The notes under the pieces were generated by a model, which saw nothing but the letters and a program-made list of their open reading frames with translations, had not been told where the DNA came from and did no database searches. A stretch of DNA of 64,000 nucleotides, taken from NCBI RefSeq assembly GCF_033446685.1, contig NZ_JAWQLY010000004.1, positions 62,001 to 126,000 on the forward strand, read 5' to 3'. Origin of the DNA: Modicisalibacter sp033446685 (GTDB lineage: Bacteria > Pseudomonadota > Gammaproteobacteria > Pseudomonadales > Halomonadaceae). Below, piece after piece: positions 54,131 through 62,500 of this stretch; positions within the stretch are counted from its first letter, which is position 1, and each line of letters starts with the position of its first letter. The translations under genes were made by a program, and so were the position numbers.

Positions 54131-55258
54131 ATGACTCGCCATGATAGATCCGCCCGGGCGCCCTTTCGCGCCGACGCCGTGGGCAGCCTGTTGCGCAGCG
54201 AGCCGCTCAAGCAGGCGCGCCGCGACCATCAGGCCGGCGTCCTCGACGCCGCCACGCTGCGCGGCGTCGAGGACGACGAGATCCGGCGCATCGTCGCCAG
54301 GCAGGAGCAGCTCGGCCTCAAGGCGGTAACCGACGGCGAGTTCCGGCGCGCCTGGTGGCACTTCGATTTTCTCGAAGGGTTGACCGGCGTCGAGGGCTAT
54401 GAGGCCGAGCAGGGCATCCAGTTCCAGGGCATGGCCACCAAGGCCCGTAGCGTGCGGGTCACCGGCAAGCTGGGCTTCGCCGACGACCATCCGATGCTCG
54501 ACGACTTCCGTTTCCTCGACGGGGCTACGCGCGAGGCGATTGCCAAGATGACCATCCCCAGCCCCAGCGTGCTGCACTTCCGGGGTGGGCGCAGGAACAT
54601 CGACTCGAGCGTCTATCCGAGCCTCGACGGCTTCTTCGCCGACCTGGCGGACACTTACCGCGATGCCATACATGGTTTCTACGCCGCGGGCTGTCGCTAC
54701 CTGCAGCTCGACGATACCGTGTGGGCCTACCTGTGTTCGGCCAAGGAACTTAAGGCCGCCCGCGAGCGTGGCGACGATCCCGACCGCTTGCAGCAGATCT
54801 ACGCCGAAGTGCTCAATCACGCGCTTGCCGGCCGCCCCGACGATCTGCACGTCAGCCTGCATGTGTGTCGCGGCAATTTCCGCTCGACCTGGATCAGCGA
54901 AGGCGGCTACGAGCCGGTCGCCGAGACGCTGTTCGGCAAGGTTGATGTCGATGCCTATTTCCTCGAGTACGACACCGAGCGTGCCGGTGGTTTCGAGCCG
55001 CTGCGCTTTCTGCCCGAAGGCGACAAGCAGGCGGTGCTGGGGCTGATCACCACCAAGAGCGGCGAGCTGGAGTCCGCGCAGGCGATCGAGGCGCGCATCG
55101 CCGAGGCGAGCCGCTTCGTCGCCCGCGATCAGCTGTGCCTGAGCCCGCAGTGCGGCTTCGCCTCCACCGAGGAGGGCAACCTGCTCAGCGAGGAGCAGCA
55201 GTGGGCGAAGCTCGCGCGGGTCGTCGAGGTCGCTCGGCGCGTCTGGGACGACGCCTGA
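54131..55258 (+). CDS. core-type cobalamin-independent methionine synthase-like methyltransferase
   Basis: A 375-residue single-barrel protein matching the C-terminal half of MetE, as in YxjG/YxjH-type proteins. The zinc ligands are present: His and Cys in SLHVCRGN, Glu in FLEYDTE and Cys in LSPQCGFAS; DAVGSLLR and QLDDTVWAYL are family marks. It lacks the N-terminal barrel that binds polyglutamylated folate, so the methyl donor may differ from that of MetE. No B12 riboswitch or metR-like gene is adjacent. Confidence 0.85.
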   Translation: MTRHDRSARAPFRADAVGSLLRSEPLKQARRDHQAGVLDAATLRGVEDDEIRRIVARQEQLGLKAVTDGEFRRAWWHFDFLEGLTGVEGYEAEQGIQFQGMATKARSVRVTGKLGFADDHPMLDDFRFLDGATREAIAKMTIPSPSVLHFRGGRRNIDSSVYPSLDGFFADLADTYRDAIHGFYAAGCRYLQLDDTVWAYLCSAKELKAARERGDDPDRLQQIYAEVLNHALAGRPDDLHVSLHVCRGNFRSTWISEGGYEPVAETLFGKVDVDAYFLEYDTERAGGFEPLRFLPEGDKQAVLGLITTKSGELESAQAIEARIAEASRFVARDQLCLSPQCGFASTEEGNLLSEEQQWAKLARVVEVARRVWDDA

Positions 55259-55340
55259 TTCGCAGGCGGGGGGCGGTACAACGACTATGCTGCAAAGAGG
55301 CCCTGCAAAAAAGCAATCCGCCCCGACCCGAGGTAATGCC

Positions 55341-56171
55341 ATGCATCTGCGCATCGGTTATGAAATCGTCTACGAATGTCCGCAACCGGTGCCGATGATC
55401 CTCATGACCCACGTCCATTATTCGCGGGCCTCGGATCTGCTGGCGCCGGACCATCTGATCACCTCGCCGTCGCTGCCCAGCGAGCCCTATCGCGACTCGT
55501 TCGGCAACTGGTGCGTGCGGCTGGTCGCGCCTGCCGGGCGCACCACGATCAGCGCCGATGCGGTGCTCAACGTGTCCCGGCAGCCCGAACCGGAACACCT
55601 CGACGCGCGCCAACTGCCGGTCGAGCAACTGCCGGCCGACACGCTGCTCTACCTGATCGGCAGCCGCTACTGCGAAACCGACCGGCTCTCGGAATTCGCC
55701 TGGCAGCAGTTCGCCAATGGCCCGACCGGCTGGCAGCGGGTGCAGGCGATCTGCGACTACGTGCACGACCACATCACTTTCGGCTATCAGTACGCACGGC
55801 CCACCAAGTCGGCCTGGGACGTTCACAACGAGCGCGCCGGGGTGTGTCGCGATTTCGCCCACCTGGCGGTAACGTTGTGCCGGGCGCTGAACATTCCGGC
55901 GCGCTATTGCACCGGCTATCTCAGCGACATCGACATCCCGCCGCCGCACGCGCCGATGGACTTCCACGCCTGGTTCGAGGCCTATCTCGACGGCGCGTGG
56001 CACACCTTCGACCCGCGCAACAACGACCGGCGCGTCGGCCGGGTGCTGATCGCCCGCGGCCGCGACGCCGCCGATGTGCCGATCGCCAACACTTTCGGGC
56101 CCAACACGCTGGTCTCGTTTCGGGTCTGGACGCACGAGAACGCCGGGCCGGTGCCGGTCGGGGCTCCTTGA
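55341..56171 (+). CDS. transglutaminase-like cysteine protease family protein
   Basis: A 276-residue cytoplasmic protein with an N-terminal beta domain (MHLRIGYEIVYECPQPVPMI) and a transglutaminase-like core. The triad is visible: Cys in AGVCRDFAHLAVTLCRAL, His in MDFHAWFEAY and Asp in TFDPRNND. Such proteins usually act as peptidases or amidases rather than cross-linking enzymes. It ends next to, and in the same direction as, an NYN-domain gene. Confidence 0.88.
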   Translation: MHLRIGYEIVYECPQPVPMILMTHVHYSRASDLLAPDHLITSPSLPSEPYRDSFGNWCVRLVAPAGRTTISADAVLNVSRQPEPEHLDARQLPVEQLPADTLLYLIGSRYCETDRLSEFAWQQFANGPTGWQRVQAICDYVHDHITFGYQYARPTKSAWDVHNERAGVCRDFAHLAVTLCRALNIPARYCTGYLSDIDIPPPHAPMDFHAWFEAYLDGAWHTFDPRNNDRRVGRVLIARGRDAADVPIANTFGPNTLVSFRVWTHENAGPVPVGAP

Positions 56172-56200
56172 TGCCGGGCGCCAATCAACGAGGCAACGAC

Positions 56201-56701
56201 ATGCAGCGCGTGGCCATACTGGTCGACGTACAGAACGTCTATTACACCACCCGCCAGGCTTTCGGCCGGCATTTCGACTACAACGCCTTCTGGGCGCAGG
56301 CCACCGCCGGGCGCGAGGTGGTCGCGGCCTATGCCTACGCCGTCGACCGTGGCGACGACAAGCAGCGTCAGTTTCAGACGATCCTGCGGGCCATCGGTTT
56401 CGAGGTGAAGCTCAAGCCCTACATACAGCGCAGCGACGGCTCGGCGAAGGGCGACTGGGACGTCGGCATCGCCCTCGATGCCATCGAACTCGCCGAGCGC
56501 GTCGACCGCCTGGTGCTGGTATCCGGCGACGGCGACTTCGCCTTGCTGGTGCAGCGTGTCGGCCAGCGCTTCGCGATTCCGGTCGAGGTCTACGGCGTCG
56601 CGCGGTTGACTGCCGAGGCGCTGGTGCGCTCGGCCTCGCCGTTCATCGCCATCGAGGCGCCGCTGCTGCTGGCGGCGCGCTCGGCTCAGCCTTCGCGATG
56701 A
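56201..56701 (+). CDS. NYN domain (LabA/DUF88-type) putative ribonuclease
   Basis: A 166-residue PIN-like NYN protein. Acidic metal-binding residues: ILVDVQNVYY near the start, KGDWDVGIALDAI in the middle and LVLVSGDGDFALL. The family includes RNA-cutting enzymes. ATG 56201 has GAGG in CGAGGCAACGAC upstream; ATG 56171 upstream is possible. Its last 16 bases overlap the 3' end of the convergent aconitase gene. Confidence 0.88.
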   Translation: MQRVAILVDVQNVYYTTRQAFGRHFDYNAFWAQATAGREVVAAYAYAVDRGDDKQRQFQTILRAIGFEVKLKPYIQRSDGSAKGDWDVGIALDAIELAERVDRLVLVSGDGDFALLVQRVGQRFAIPVEVYGVARLTAEALVRSASPFIAIEAPLLLAARSAQPSR

Positions 56702-58620
56702 CGCTTCATCCAGTTAACCAGTCCACCCTCTAGCAGCATCTCGACCTGGCGCGGCGTCATGTCGTGGCGCAGCGTGATCTCGCCGTTATCGCTCTTGGCC
56801 GTGATGCGATCGCCGTGCGCCAGCGCCTCGTGCAGATCGTCGAAGATCAGCGTCTGGCCGGTCTCCAGCCCGTCGTAGTCGGCGGGATCGTCGAAACGCA
56901 GCGGCAGCACGCCGAAGTTGACCAGATTCTGCCAGTGGATGCGCGCGAAGCTCTTGGCGATGGCGATCCGCAGGCCGTTGTAGCGCGGTGCGATGGTGGC
57001 ATGCTCGCGGCTCGAGCCCTGGCCGTAGTTGCGCCCGCCGACGATGCAATGGTCGCCGCTGGACCGGGCTTTTTGCGGATACTCCTCGTCGATGCCGCGA
57101 AAGCAGAACTCGGCGATGCGTGGAATGTTGCTGCGATACGGCAGTACTTCATTGCCGGCCGGCATGATCTCGTCGGTGGACACGTCGTCACCCATCTTCA
57201 GCACGATCGGCAGCTCCATGTGCTCGCCGATCGCCTCGAACTCGGGCAGCGAGGCGATGTTGGGTCCCTTGATCAACTCGACTTCGCGTGCCGCGCCGGG
57301 CTCCAGCGGCGGCATCAGATCGCGGACATCGATCAGCGGGTCGTCGGGCTCGCTGATTCGCGGATAATCGAAAGCGAGATCGCGCGGATCGCTGATCACC
57401 CCGTTGAGCGCCGAGGCGGTGGCGGTTTCCGGACTGCACAGATAGACCCGATCCTCACGGGTGCCCGAGCGGCCGGGGAAGTTGCGCGGCGTGGTGCGCA
57501 GGCTGTTGCTGTCGTTGGCCGGCGCCTGGCCCATGCCGATGCAGCCGTTGCAGCCGGCCTGGTGCAGGCGAGCGCCGGCAGCCAGCAGGCTCAGCACATG
57601 GCCGTCACGGTCGAGCGTCTCGAGGATCGAGCGCGAAGTGGGGTTGACGTCGAACGACACCCAGTCGTCGACGCGCCGACCGCGGACCATCTCGGCGGCG
57701 ACCGCGAAATCGCGATACCCCGGGTTGGCCGACGAACCGATATACGCCTGGGAGAGGCTCTCGCCGGCGATTTCGCGTACCGGCACCACGTTGCCGGGGC
57801 TCGAGGGCTTGGCGATCAGCGGTTCGAGCTGCGATAGGTCGATCTCCTCGTCGATGTCGTAGCGGGCGCCATCGTCGGCGGCCAGCGGTTGCCAGTCGTC
57901 GCTGCGACCCACCGCCGCAAGGAAGCGCTGCACCGCGCCGTCGGCGGGAAACACGCTGGTCGTGGCGCCCAGCTCGGCGCCCATGTTGGCGATCACGTGG
58001 CGATCCATCGCCGACAGGCAGGCAAGGCCCGGGCCGTGGTATTCGATGATCCGGCCGATGCCGCCGTCGACGCCGTGTCGGCGCAGCATCTCGAGGATCA
58101 CGTCCTTGGCGCTGACCCAGTCGGGCAGCTCGCCGGTCAGCCTGACGCCCCAGATCTCGGGCATCTTGAGGTGGAAGGGTTCGCCGGCCATGGCCATCGC
58201 CACGTCGATCCCGCCGGCGCCGATCGCCAGCATGCCCATCGATCCGGCGGCCGGAGTATGGCTGTCCGCCCCCAGCAGGGTCTTGCCCGGCCTGCCGAAA
58301 TGCTGCTGATGGGTGGGGTGGCTGACCCCGTTTCCGGCGCGCGAGAACCATACGCCCAGCCGCGCGGCGGCGCTCTGCAGGAAACGGTGATCGTCGGGGT
58401 TCTTATTGTCGCCCTGGATCAGATTGTGATCGACGTACTGCGCCGAAACTTCGGTCTTGACCCGCTCGAGGCCCATCGCCTCGAGCTCTAGCATCACCAT
58501 GGTGCCGGTGGCATCCTGGGTCAGCGTCTGGTCGATGGCGAGCGCGATCGCCTCGCCCGGCGCCATGTGGCCTTCGACCAGGTGGGCGTCGATCAGTTTG
58601 TGTGCCACGTTCATGGCCAT
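56686..58620 (-). CDS. aconitate hydratase, Aquifex-type
   Basis: A 644-residue aconitase-family protein, much shorter than AcnA/AcnB (about 890 and 865). Seen: DHNLIQGDNKNP, GADSHTPAAGSMGMLAIGAG (20 residues), the cluster region AGCNGCIGMGQAPA with a CxxC pair, and the C-terminal swivel GGRNYGQGSSREH. The first cluster cysteine of classical aconitases (GSCTN) reads GSSAN here; this appears common in the Aquifex-type group, but I cannot confirm it. It is probably involved in the citrate cycle or a related hydratase step. GGGAGG precedes the ATG. Confidence 0.8.
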   Translation of the reverse strand: MAMNVAHKLIDAHLVEGHMAPGEAIALAIDQTLTQDATGTMVMLELEAMGLERVKTEVSAQYVDHNLIQGDNKNPDDHRFLQSAAARLGVWFSRAGNGVSHPTHQQHFGRPGKTLLGADSHTPAAGSMGMLAIGAGGIDVAMAMAGEPFHLKMPEIWGVRLTGELPDWVSAKDVILEMLRRHGVDGGIGRIIEYHGPGLACLSAMDRHVIANMGAELGATTSVFPADGAVQRFLAAVGRSDDWQPLAADDGARYDIDEEIDLSQLEPLIAKPSSPGNVVPVREIAGESLSQAYIGSSANPGYRDFAVAAEMVRGRRVDDWVSFDVNPTSRSILETLDRDGHVLSLLAAGARLHQAGCNGCIGMGQAPANDSNSLRTTPRNFPGRSGTREDRVYLCSPETATASALNGVISDPRDLAFDYPRISEPDDPLIDVRDLMPPLEPGAAREVELIKGPNIASLPEFEAIGEHMELPIVLKMGDDVSTDEIMPAGNEVLPYRSNIPRIAEFCFRGIDEEYPQKARSSGDHCIVGGRNYGQGSSREHATIAPRYNGLRIAIAKSFARIHWQNLVNFGVLPLRFDDPADYDGLETGQTLIFDDLHEALAHGDRITAKSDNGEITLRHDMTPRQVEMLLEGGLVNWMKRHREG

Positions 58621-58970
58621 CTTGCCTCCCTCGCGGCTCGCATCCTGTGCCGCGCATGCGATGTGACCGACGGCCTCGGCCGCCGTACCAATCAGTGTAG
58701 AAAACCTGCGGCACCCGACTAACGTTGCATGCCGCGACGGCTGACGTTGCCGCGCCGATCCTCTATCTTACGTTAACGTCAACTAGCCGCTTCGGCTCAC
58801 CCCGGCGCCTACGACCAAGCGCCGATCCCGGATGCCCGGTGACTGCTTTAAAGTGATTCGGGGCGAGCCGGCTCGCTCTCCGGCGCGCAGGCCCACAAGG
58901 CGACCGCGCCGGCACGGCGTTATCGCGCGACCACTCGCCCGCGATCCGGGCGACGACAAGGAAAGATCCG
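58621..58970. other. divergent control region between aconitase and 2-oxoacid dehydrogenase genes, 350 bases
   Basis: No gene. Contains the start regions of both genes, two AACGTTGC/GACGTTGC half-motifs near 58724-58750 and the near-palindrome at 58768-58782. A ribosome site AAGGAA lies directly before the E1alpha ATG. Confidence 0.5.
58768..58782. promoter_or_regulatory. LiuR-like operator (candidate)
   Basis: TTACGTTAACGTCAA contains the perfect ten-base palindrome ACGTTAACGT with T-rich left and A-rich right flanks. This resembles the sites of the MerR-type regulator LiuR, which controls branched-chain amino-acid breakdown in proteobacteria. The regulator is not in the window; the assignment comes from motif shape and the branched-chain dehydrogenase genes next to it. 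Confidence 0.4.
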
Positions 58971-60176
58971 ATGAGCACAACAACAAGGCCCAGCGTCGTT
59001 CACCGGCCCGACTTCATGAACGGCGACGAATTTCAGATCCCCATCTTCAAGCTGCTCAAGCAGGACGGCACGCCCTATAAGAACGCCAAGCTTCCGCCAC
59101 TCGACAAGGACAAGGCGCTGCGCATCTACCGCGCCATGCTGTTCACTCGGGTGCTCGACGAGCGCATGCTCGCCGCCCAGCGTCAGGGCCGGCTGAGCTT
59201 CTACATGCAGTCCACCGGCGAGGAAGCCACGGTGATCGGCAGTACCGCGGCGCTCGACGACGACGACATGATCATGGCCCAGTACCGCGAGCAGGGCGCG
59301 CTGGCCTATCGCGGCTTTGGTGTCGACGAGTTCATGAACCAGCTTTTCGGCAACGATCGCGATTACGGCCGCGGCCGGCAGATGCCGGTGCACTACGGCT
59401 CCAAGACGCTCAACTACCTGACCATCTCGTCGCCGCTGGCGACCCAGATTCCCCAGGCCACCGGCTACGCCTACGGCCAGAAGCTGGCCGGCGAGGGGCG
59501 CTGCACGATCACCGTGTTCGGCGAGGGCGCCGCCTCGGAGGGCGATTTCCACGCCGCGCTCAACATGGCCTCGGTGCATCGCGTGCCGGTGATCTTCCTG
59601 TGCCGCAACAACGGCTACGCGATCTCCACGCCGGCGATCGAGCAGTTTTCCGCCGATGGCATCGCGCCGCGCGCCTTCGGCTACCGCATGAAGGTGATCC
59701 GGGTCGACGGCAACGACATCCTCGCCGTCTACCAGGCCACCCAGGAGGCGCGCAAGCTGGCGGTCGAGCACAACCAGCCGGTGCTGATCGAGGCGATGAC
59801 CTACCGGCTCGCCGCACATTCGTCGTCGGACGATCCCTCGGGCTATCGCAGCCGCAAGGAGGAGGAAGCCTGGCGCGACAAGGACCCGGTCCTGCGCATG
59901 AAGCTGTGGCTCGAGGGCCAGGGCTGGTGGAGCGAGGACGCGGAAAAGCAGGAGCAGGAAACCCGGCGTCGCGAGGTGCTCGAGGCCATGAAACGCGCCG
60001 AGAAGCGGCCGCCGCCGCCGCTCGAAAGCCTGGTCAGCGACGTCTACCACGAGCTGACGCCGGCGCTCGCCGATCAGCTCGAGGCGCTCAAGACGCACAT
60101 CCGCAAGTATCCCGAGGCCTATCCCAAAAGTGCGCCCACCCTCGACGCCGAGCAAGGAGGCACTCGCGATGCCTAA
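58971..60176 (+). CDS. bkdA1: branched-chain 2-oxoacid dehydrogenase E1 component, alpha subunit
   Basis: The 401-residue thiamine-diphosphate subunit that decarboxylates branched-chain 2-oxoacids. Seen: YRAMLFTRVLDERMLAAQRQ, the ThDP motif FGEGAASEGDFHAALNMA, and the loop AAHSSSDDPSGYRS, which corresponds to the regulatory phosphorylation loop of mitochondrial E1alpha. AAGGAA precedes the ATG. It overlaps the E1beta gene by eight bases. Pyruvate could also be a substrate, but the GHSSSDDPSxYR-type loop favours branched-chain acids. Confidence 0.88.
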   Translation: MSTTTRPSVVHRPDFMNGDEFQIPIFKLLKQDGTPYKNAKLPPLDKDKALRIYRAMLFTRVLDERMLAAQRQGRLSFYMQSTGEEATVIGSTAALDDDDMIMAQYREQGALAYRGFGVDEFMNQLFGNDRDYGRGRQMPVHYGSKTLNYLTISSPLATQIPQATGYAYGQKLAGEGRCTITVFGEGAASEGDFHAALNMASVHRVPVIFLCRNNGYAISTPAIEQFSADGIAPRAFGYRMKVIRVDGNDILAVYQATQEARKLAVEHNQPVLIEAMTYRLAAHSSSDDPSGYRSRKEEEAWRDKDPVLRMKLWLEGQGWWSEDAEKQEQETRRREVLEAMKRAEKRPPPPLESLVSDVYHELTPALADQLEALKTHIRKYPEAYPKSAPTLDAEQGGTRDA

Positions 60177-61146
60177 CATGAACATGCTGCAGGCCATCAA
60201 CCAGGCACTGGACACGGCGATGGCCGCCGACGACAAGGTGATCTGCTTCGGCGAGGACGTGGGGGTGTTCGGCGGGGTGTTTCGCGCCACCAGCCACCTG
60301 CAGGACAAGTATGGGCGCGATCGCTGCTTCAATACCCCGCTGGTCGAGCAGGGTATCGTCGGCTTCGCCAACGGCCTGGCCGCGCAGGGCTCGGTGCCGG
60401 TCGCCGAGATACAGTTCGCCGACTACATCTTTCCGGCCTTCGACCAGATCGTCAACGAGACCGCCAAGTTCCGCTACCGCTCGGGCAATCTGTTCAACGT
60501 CGGCGGGCTGACCCTGCGCGCGCCCTATGGCGGCGGTATCTCCGGCGGGCTCTATCACTCGCAGTCGCCCGAGGCCTACTTCGCCCACACCCCGGGGCTC
60601 AAGATCGTCGTTCCGCGCAATCCGCACCAGGCCAAGGGCCTGCTGCTGGCGGCGATCCGCGATCCGGATCCGGTGCTGTTCTTCGAGCCCAAGCGGCTGT
60701 ATCGCGCCTCCACCGGCGAGGTTCCCGAGGAGGACTACCAGCTGCCGCTGGGCAAGGCGGAAGTCACCCAGCAGGGCGACGACATCACCCTGCTGGCCTG
60801 GGGCGCGCAGATGGAGGTGGCCGGCAAGGCCGCCGAGCTCGCCGCCAAGGAGGGGATCTCCTGCGAGGTCATCGACCTGCGCAGCATCCTGCCGTGGGAC
60901 GCCGAGACGGTGGTCGAGTCGGTGCTCAAGACCGGCCGGCTGGTGATCACTCACGAGGCGCCGCTGACCGGCGGCTTCGCCGCCGAGATCGCCGCCACCG
61001 TGCAGAGCCGCTGCTTTCTCTACCTGGAGTCGCCGATCGCCCGGGTGACCGGCCTGGATACGCCGTTCCCGCTGACGCTGGAGAAGGAGTATCTGCCCGA
61101 TCATCTGAAGATATTCGAAGCAATCAAGCAGACCATCGAGTTCTAG
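60169..61146 (+). CDS. bkdA2: branched-chain 2-oxoacid dehydrogenase E1 component, beta subunit
   Basis: The 325-residue partner of E1alpha. Marks: CFGEDVGVFGGVFRAT, FNTPLVEQGIVGFANGLA and AEIQFADYIFPAFDQIVNE. The ATG at 60169 has an ideal AAGGAGG (60154-60160); the open frame upstream to 60130 overlaps the previous gene and is not used. It forms a heterotetramer with E1alpha and feeds acyl groups to E2. Confidence 0.92.
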   Translation: MPNMNMLQAINQALDTAMAADDKVICFGEDVGVFGGVFRATSHLQDKYGRDRCFNTPLVEQGIVGFANGLAAQGSVPVAEIQFADYIFPAFDQIVNETAKFRYRSGNLFNVGGLTLRAPYGGGISGGLYHSQSPEAYFAHTPGLKIVVPRNPHQAKGLLLAAIRDPDPVLFFEPKRLYRASTGEVPEEDYQLPLGKAEVTQQGDDITLLAWGAQMEVAGKAAELAAKEGISCEVIDLRSILPWDAETVVESVLKTGRLVITHEAPLTGGFAAEIAATVQSRCFLYLESPIARVTGLDTPFPLTLEKEYLPDHLKIFEAIKQTIEF

Positions 61147-61176
61147 ACCGACAGCCCGGCGATTCAGGAGACAACC

Positions 61177-62478
61177 ATGAGCGATTTCATACTGCCGGAC
61201 ATCGGCGAAGGCATCGTCGAGTGCGAGCTGGTCAAGTGGCTGGTCGGCGAAGGCGACACCATCGCGGAAGATCAGCCGGTGGTCGAGGTGATGACCGACA
61301 AGGCGCTGGTCGAGATCACCGCTCCCGAGGCGGGGCGGGTGACGCGCCTTTACTACCAGCAGCAGGAGAATGCCCGGGTGCATTCGCCGCTGTTCGCCTA
61401 CACGCCGCTGGATCGGGCCGACGCCGCCGAGGCGGGCGATGCAGCGACGCCGGATGATGCCGAGCACGAGAACGGACACGCCGCGGCGGTCGCTGACTCG
61501 CCGACCGCGAACGAACCGGCGCGCCAGGACGAGGCCGGTGCCGAAATGACGCGGGACAGCGCGCCCAAACCCGGCGCCGGCCCGCACGGGCGCATTCCGG
61601 CGAGCCCCGCGGTACGCCGGCTGGTGCGCGAGCTTGGCGTGTCGCTGTCGGCGATCCCCGGGTCCGGCAAGCACGGCCGGGTGCTCAAGGAGGATGTGCT
61701 GGCCTACGAGAAGCGTGGCGCCGGCGAACCCTCGGCGGCGTCGCCGCGGCACGCGCCCGAGACAGGCACGGACACGGCGCGGGTCGAGCCGATTCGCGGC
61801 ATGCGCGCGGTGATGGCCAAGCGCATGGTCGAGGCGGCGACGACGATCCCGCATTTCAGCTATGGCGACGAGGTCGACGTCACCGAGCTGCTGGCGCTGC
61901 GCGAGCGGCTCAAGGCGCAGGCCGAGGCGGCCGGCACGCGGCTCACGCTGATGCCGCTGGTAATGAAGGCGCTGGCGCTGGCACTCAAGGCCCATCCGAT
62001 CCTCAACAGCCGGGTCGACGACGCAGTCAGCGAAATCCACTATCAGCCGCACTGCAATATCGGCATGGCGGTGGACAGCCGGGTCGGCCTGCTGGTACCC
62101 AACGTCAAGCGCGTCGAGCAATTGAGCCTGCTCGATGTCGCCCGCGAAGTGGCGCGGCTGACCGAGGCCGCCCGCGAGGGCCGGGTCAGCCAGGCGGATC
62201 TCGCCGACGGCACGATCAGCATCTCCAACATCGGCGCGCTGGGCGGCACCTACGCGACGCCGATCATCAATCCGCCGGAGGTGGCGATCGTCGCACTGGG
62301 CCGCACGCAGTGGCTGCCGCGCTTCGACGAGGCCGGACAGGTCGTCTCGCGGGCGATCATGACCATCACCTGGTCGGGGGATCACCGGATTATCGACGGC
62401 GGCACCATCGCGCGCTTCTGCAACCAGTGGAAGGGCTATCTCGAGGACCCGCAAGCGATGCTGCTCGAGATGCATTGA
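61177..62478 (+). CDS. bkdB: dihydrolipoamide acyltransferase (E2) of the branched-chain complex
   Basis: A 433-residue core protein with one N-terminal lipoyl domain (attachment lysine in VMTDKALVEI), an acidic Ala/Pro linker, a peripheral-subunit-binding domain (PASPAVRRLVRELGV... to GRVLKEDVLAY) and the catalytic domain with the active-site histidine in GDHRIIDGG. The order E1alpha-E1beta-E2 is a bkd operon. No E3 (lpd) gene follows; a kinase gene does. Confidence 0.92.
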   Translation: MSDFILPDIGEGIVECELVKWLVGEGDTIAEDQPVVEVMTDKALVEITAPEAGRVTRLYYQQQENARVHSPLFAYTPLDRADAAEAGDAATPDDAEHENGHAAAVADSPTANEPARQDEAGAEMTRDSAPKPGAGPHGRIPASPAVRRLVRELGVSLSAIPGSGKHGRVLKEDVLAYEKRGAGEPSAASPRHAPETGTDTARVEPIRGMRAVMAKRMVEAATTIPHFSYGDEVDVTELLALRERLKAQAEAAGTRLTLMPLVMKALALALKAHPILNSRVDDAVSEIHYQPHCNIGMAVDSRVGLLVPNVKRVEQLSLLDVAREVARLTEAAREGRVSQADLADGTISISNIGALGGTYATPIINPPEVAIVALGRTQWLPRFDEAGQVVSRAIMTITWSGDHRIIDGGTIARFCNQWKGYLEDPQAMLLEMH

Positions 62479-62500
62479 GCCGCTCACCCGGAGCGTCGTC

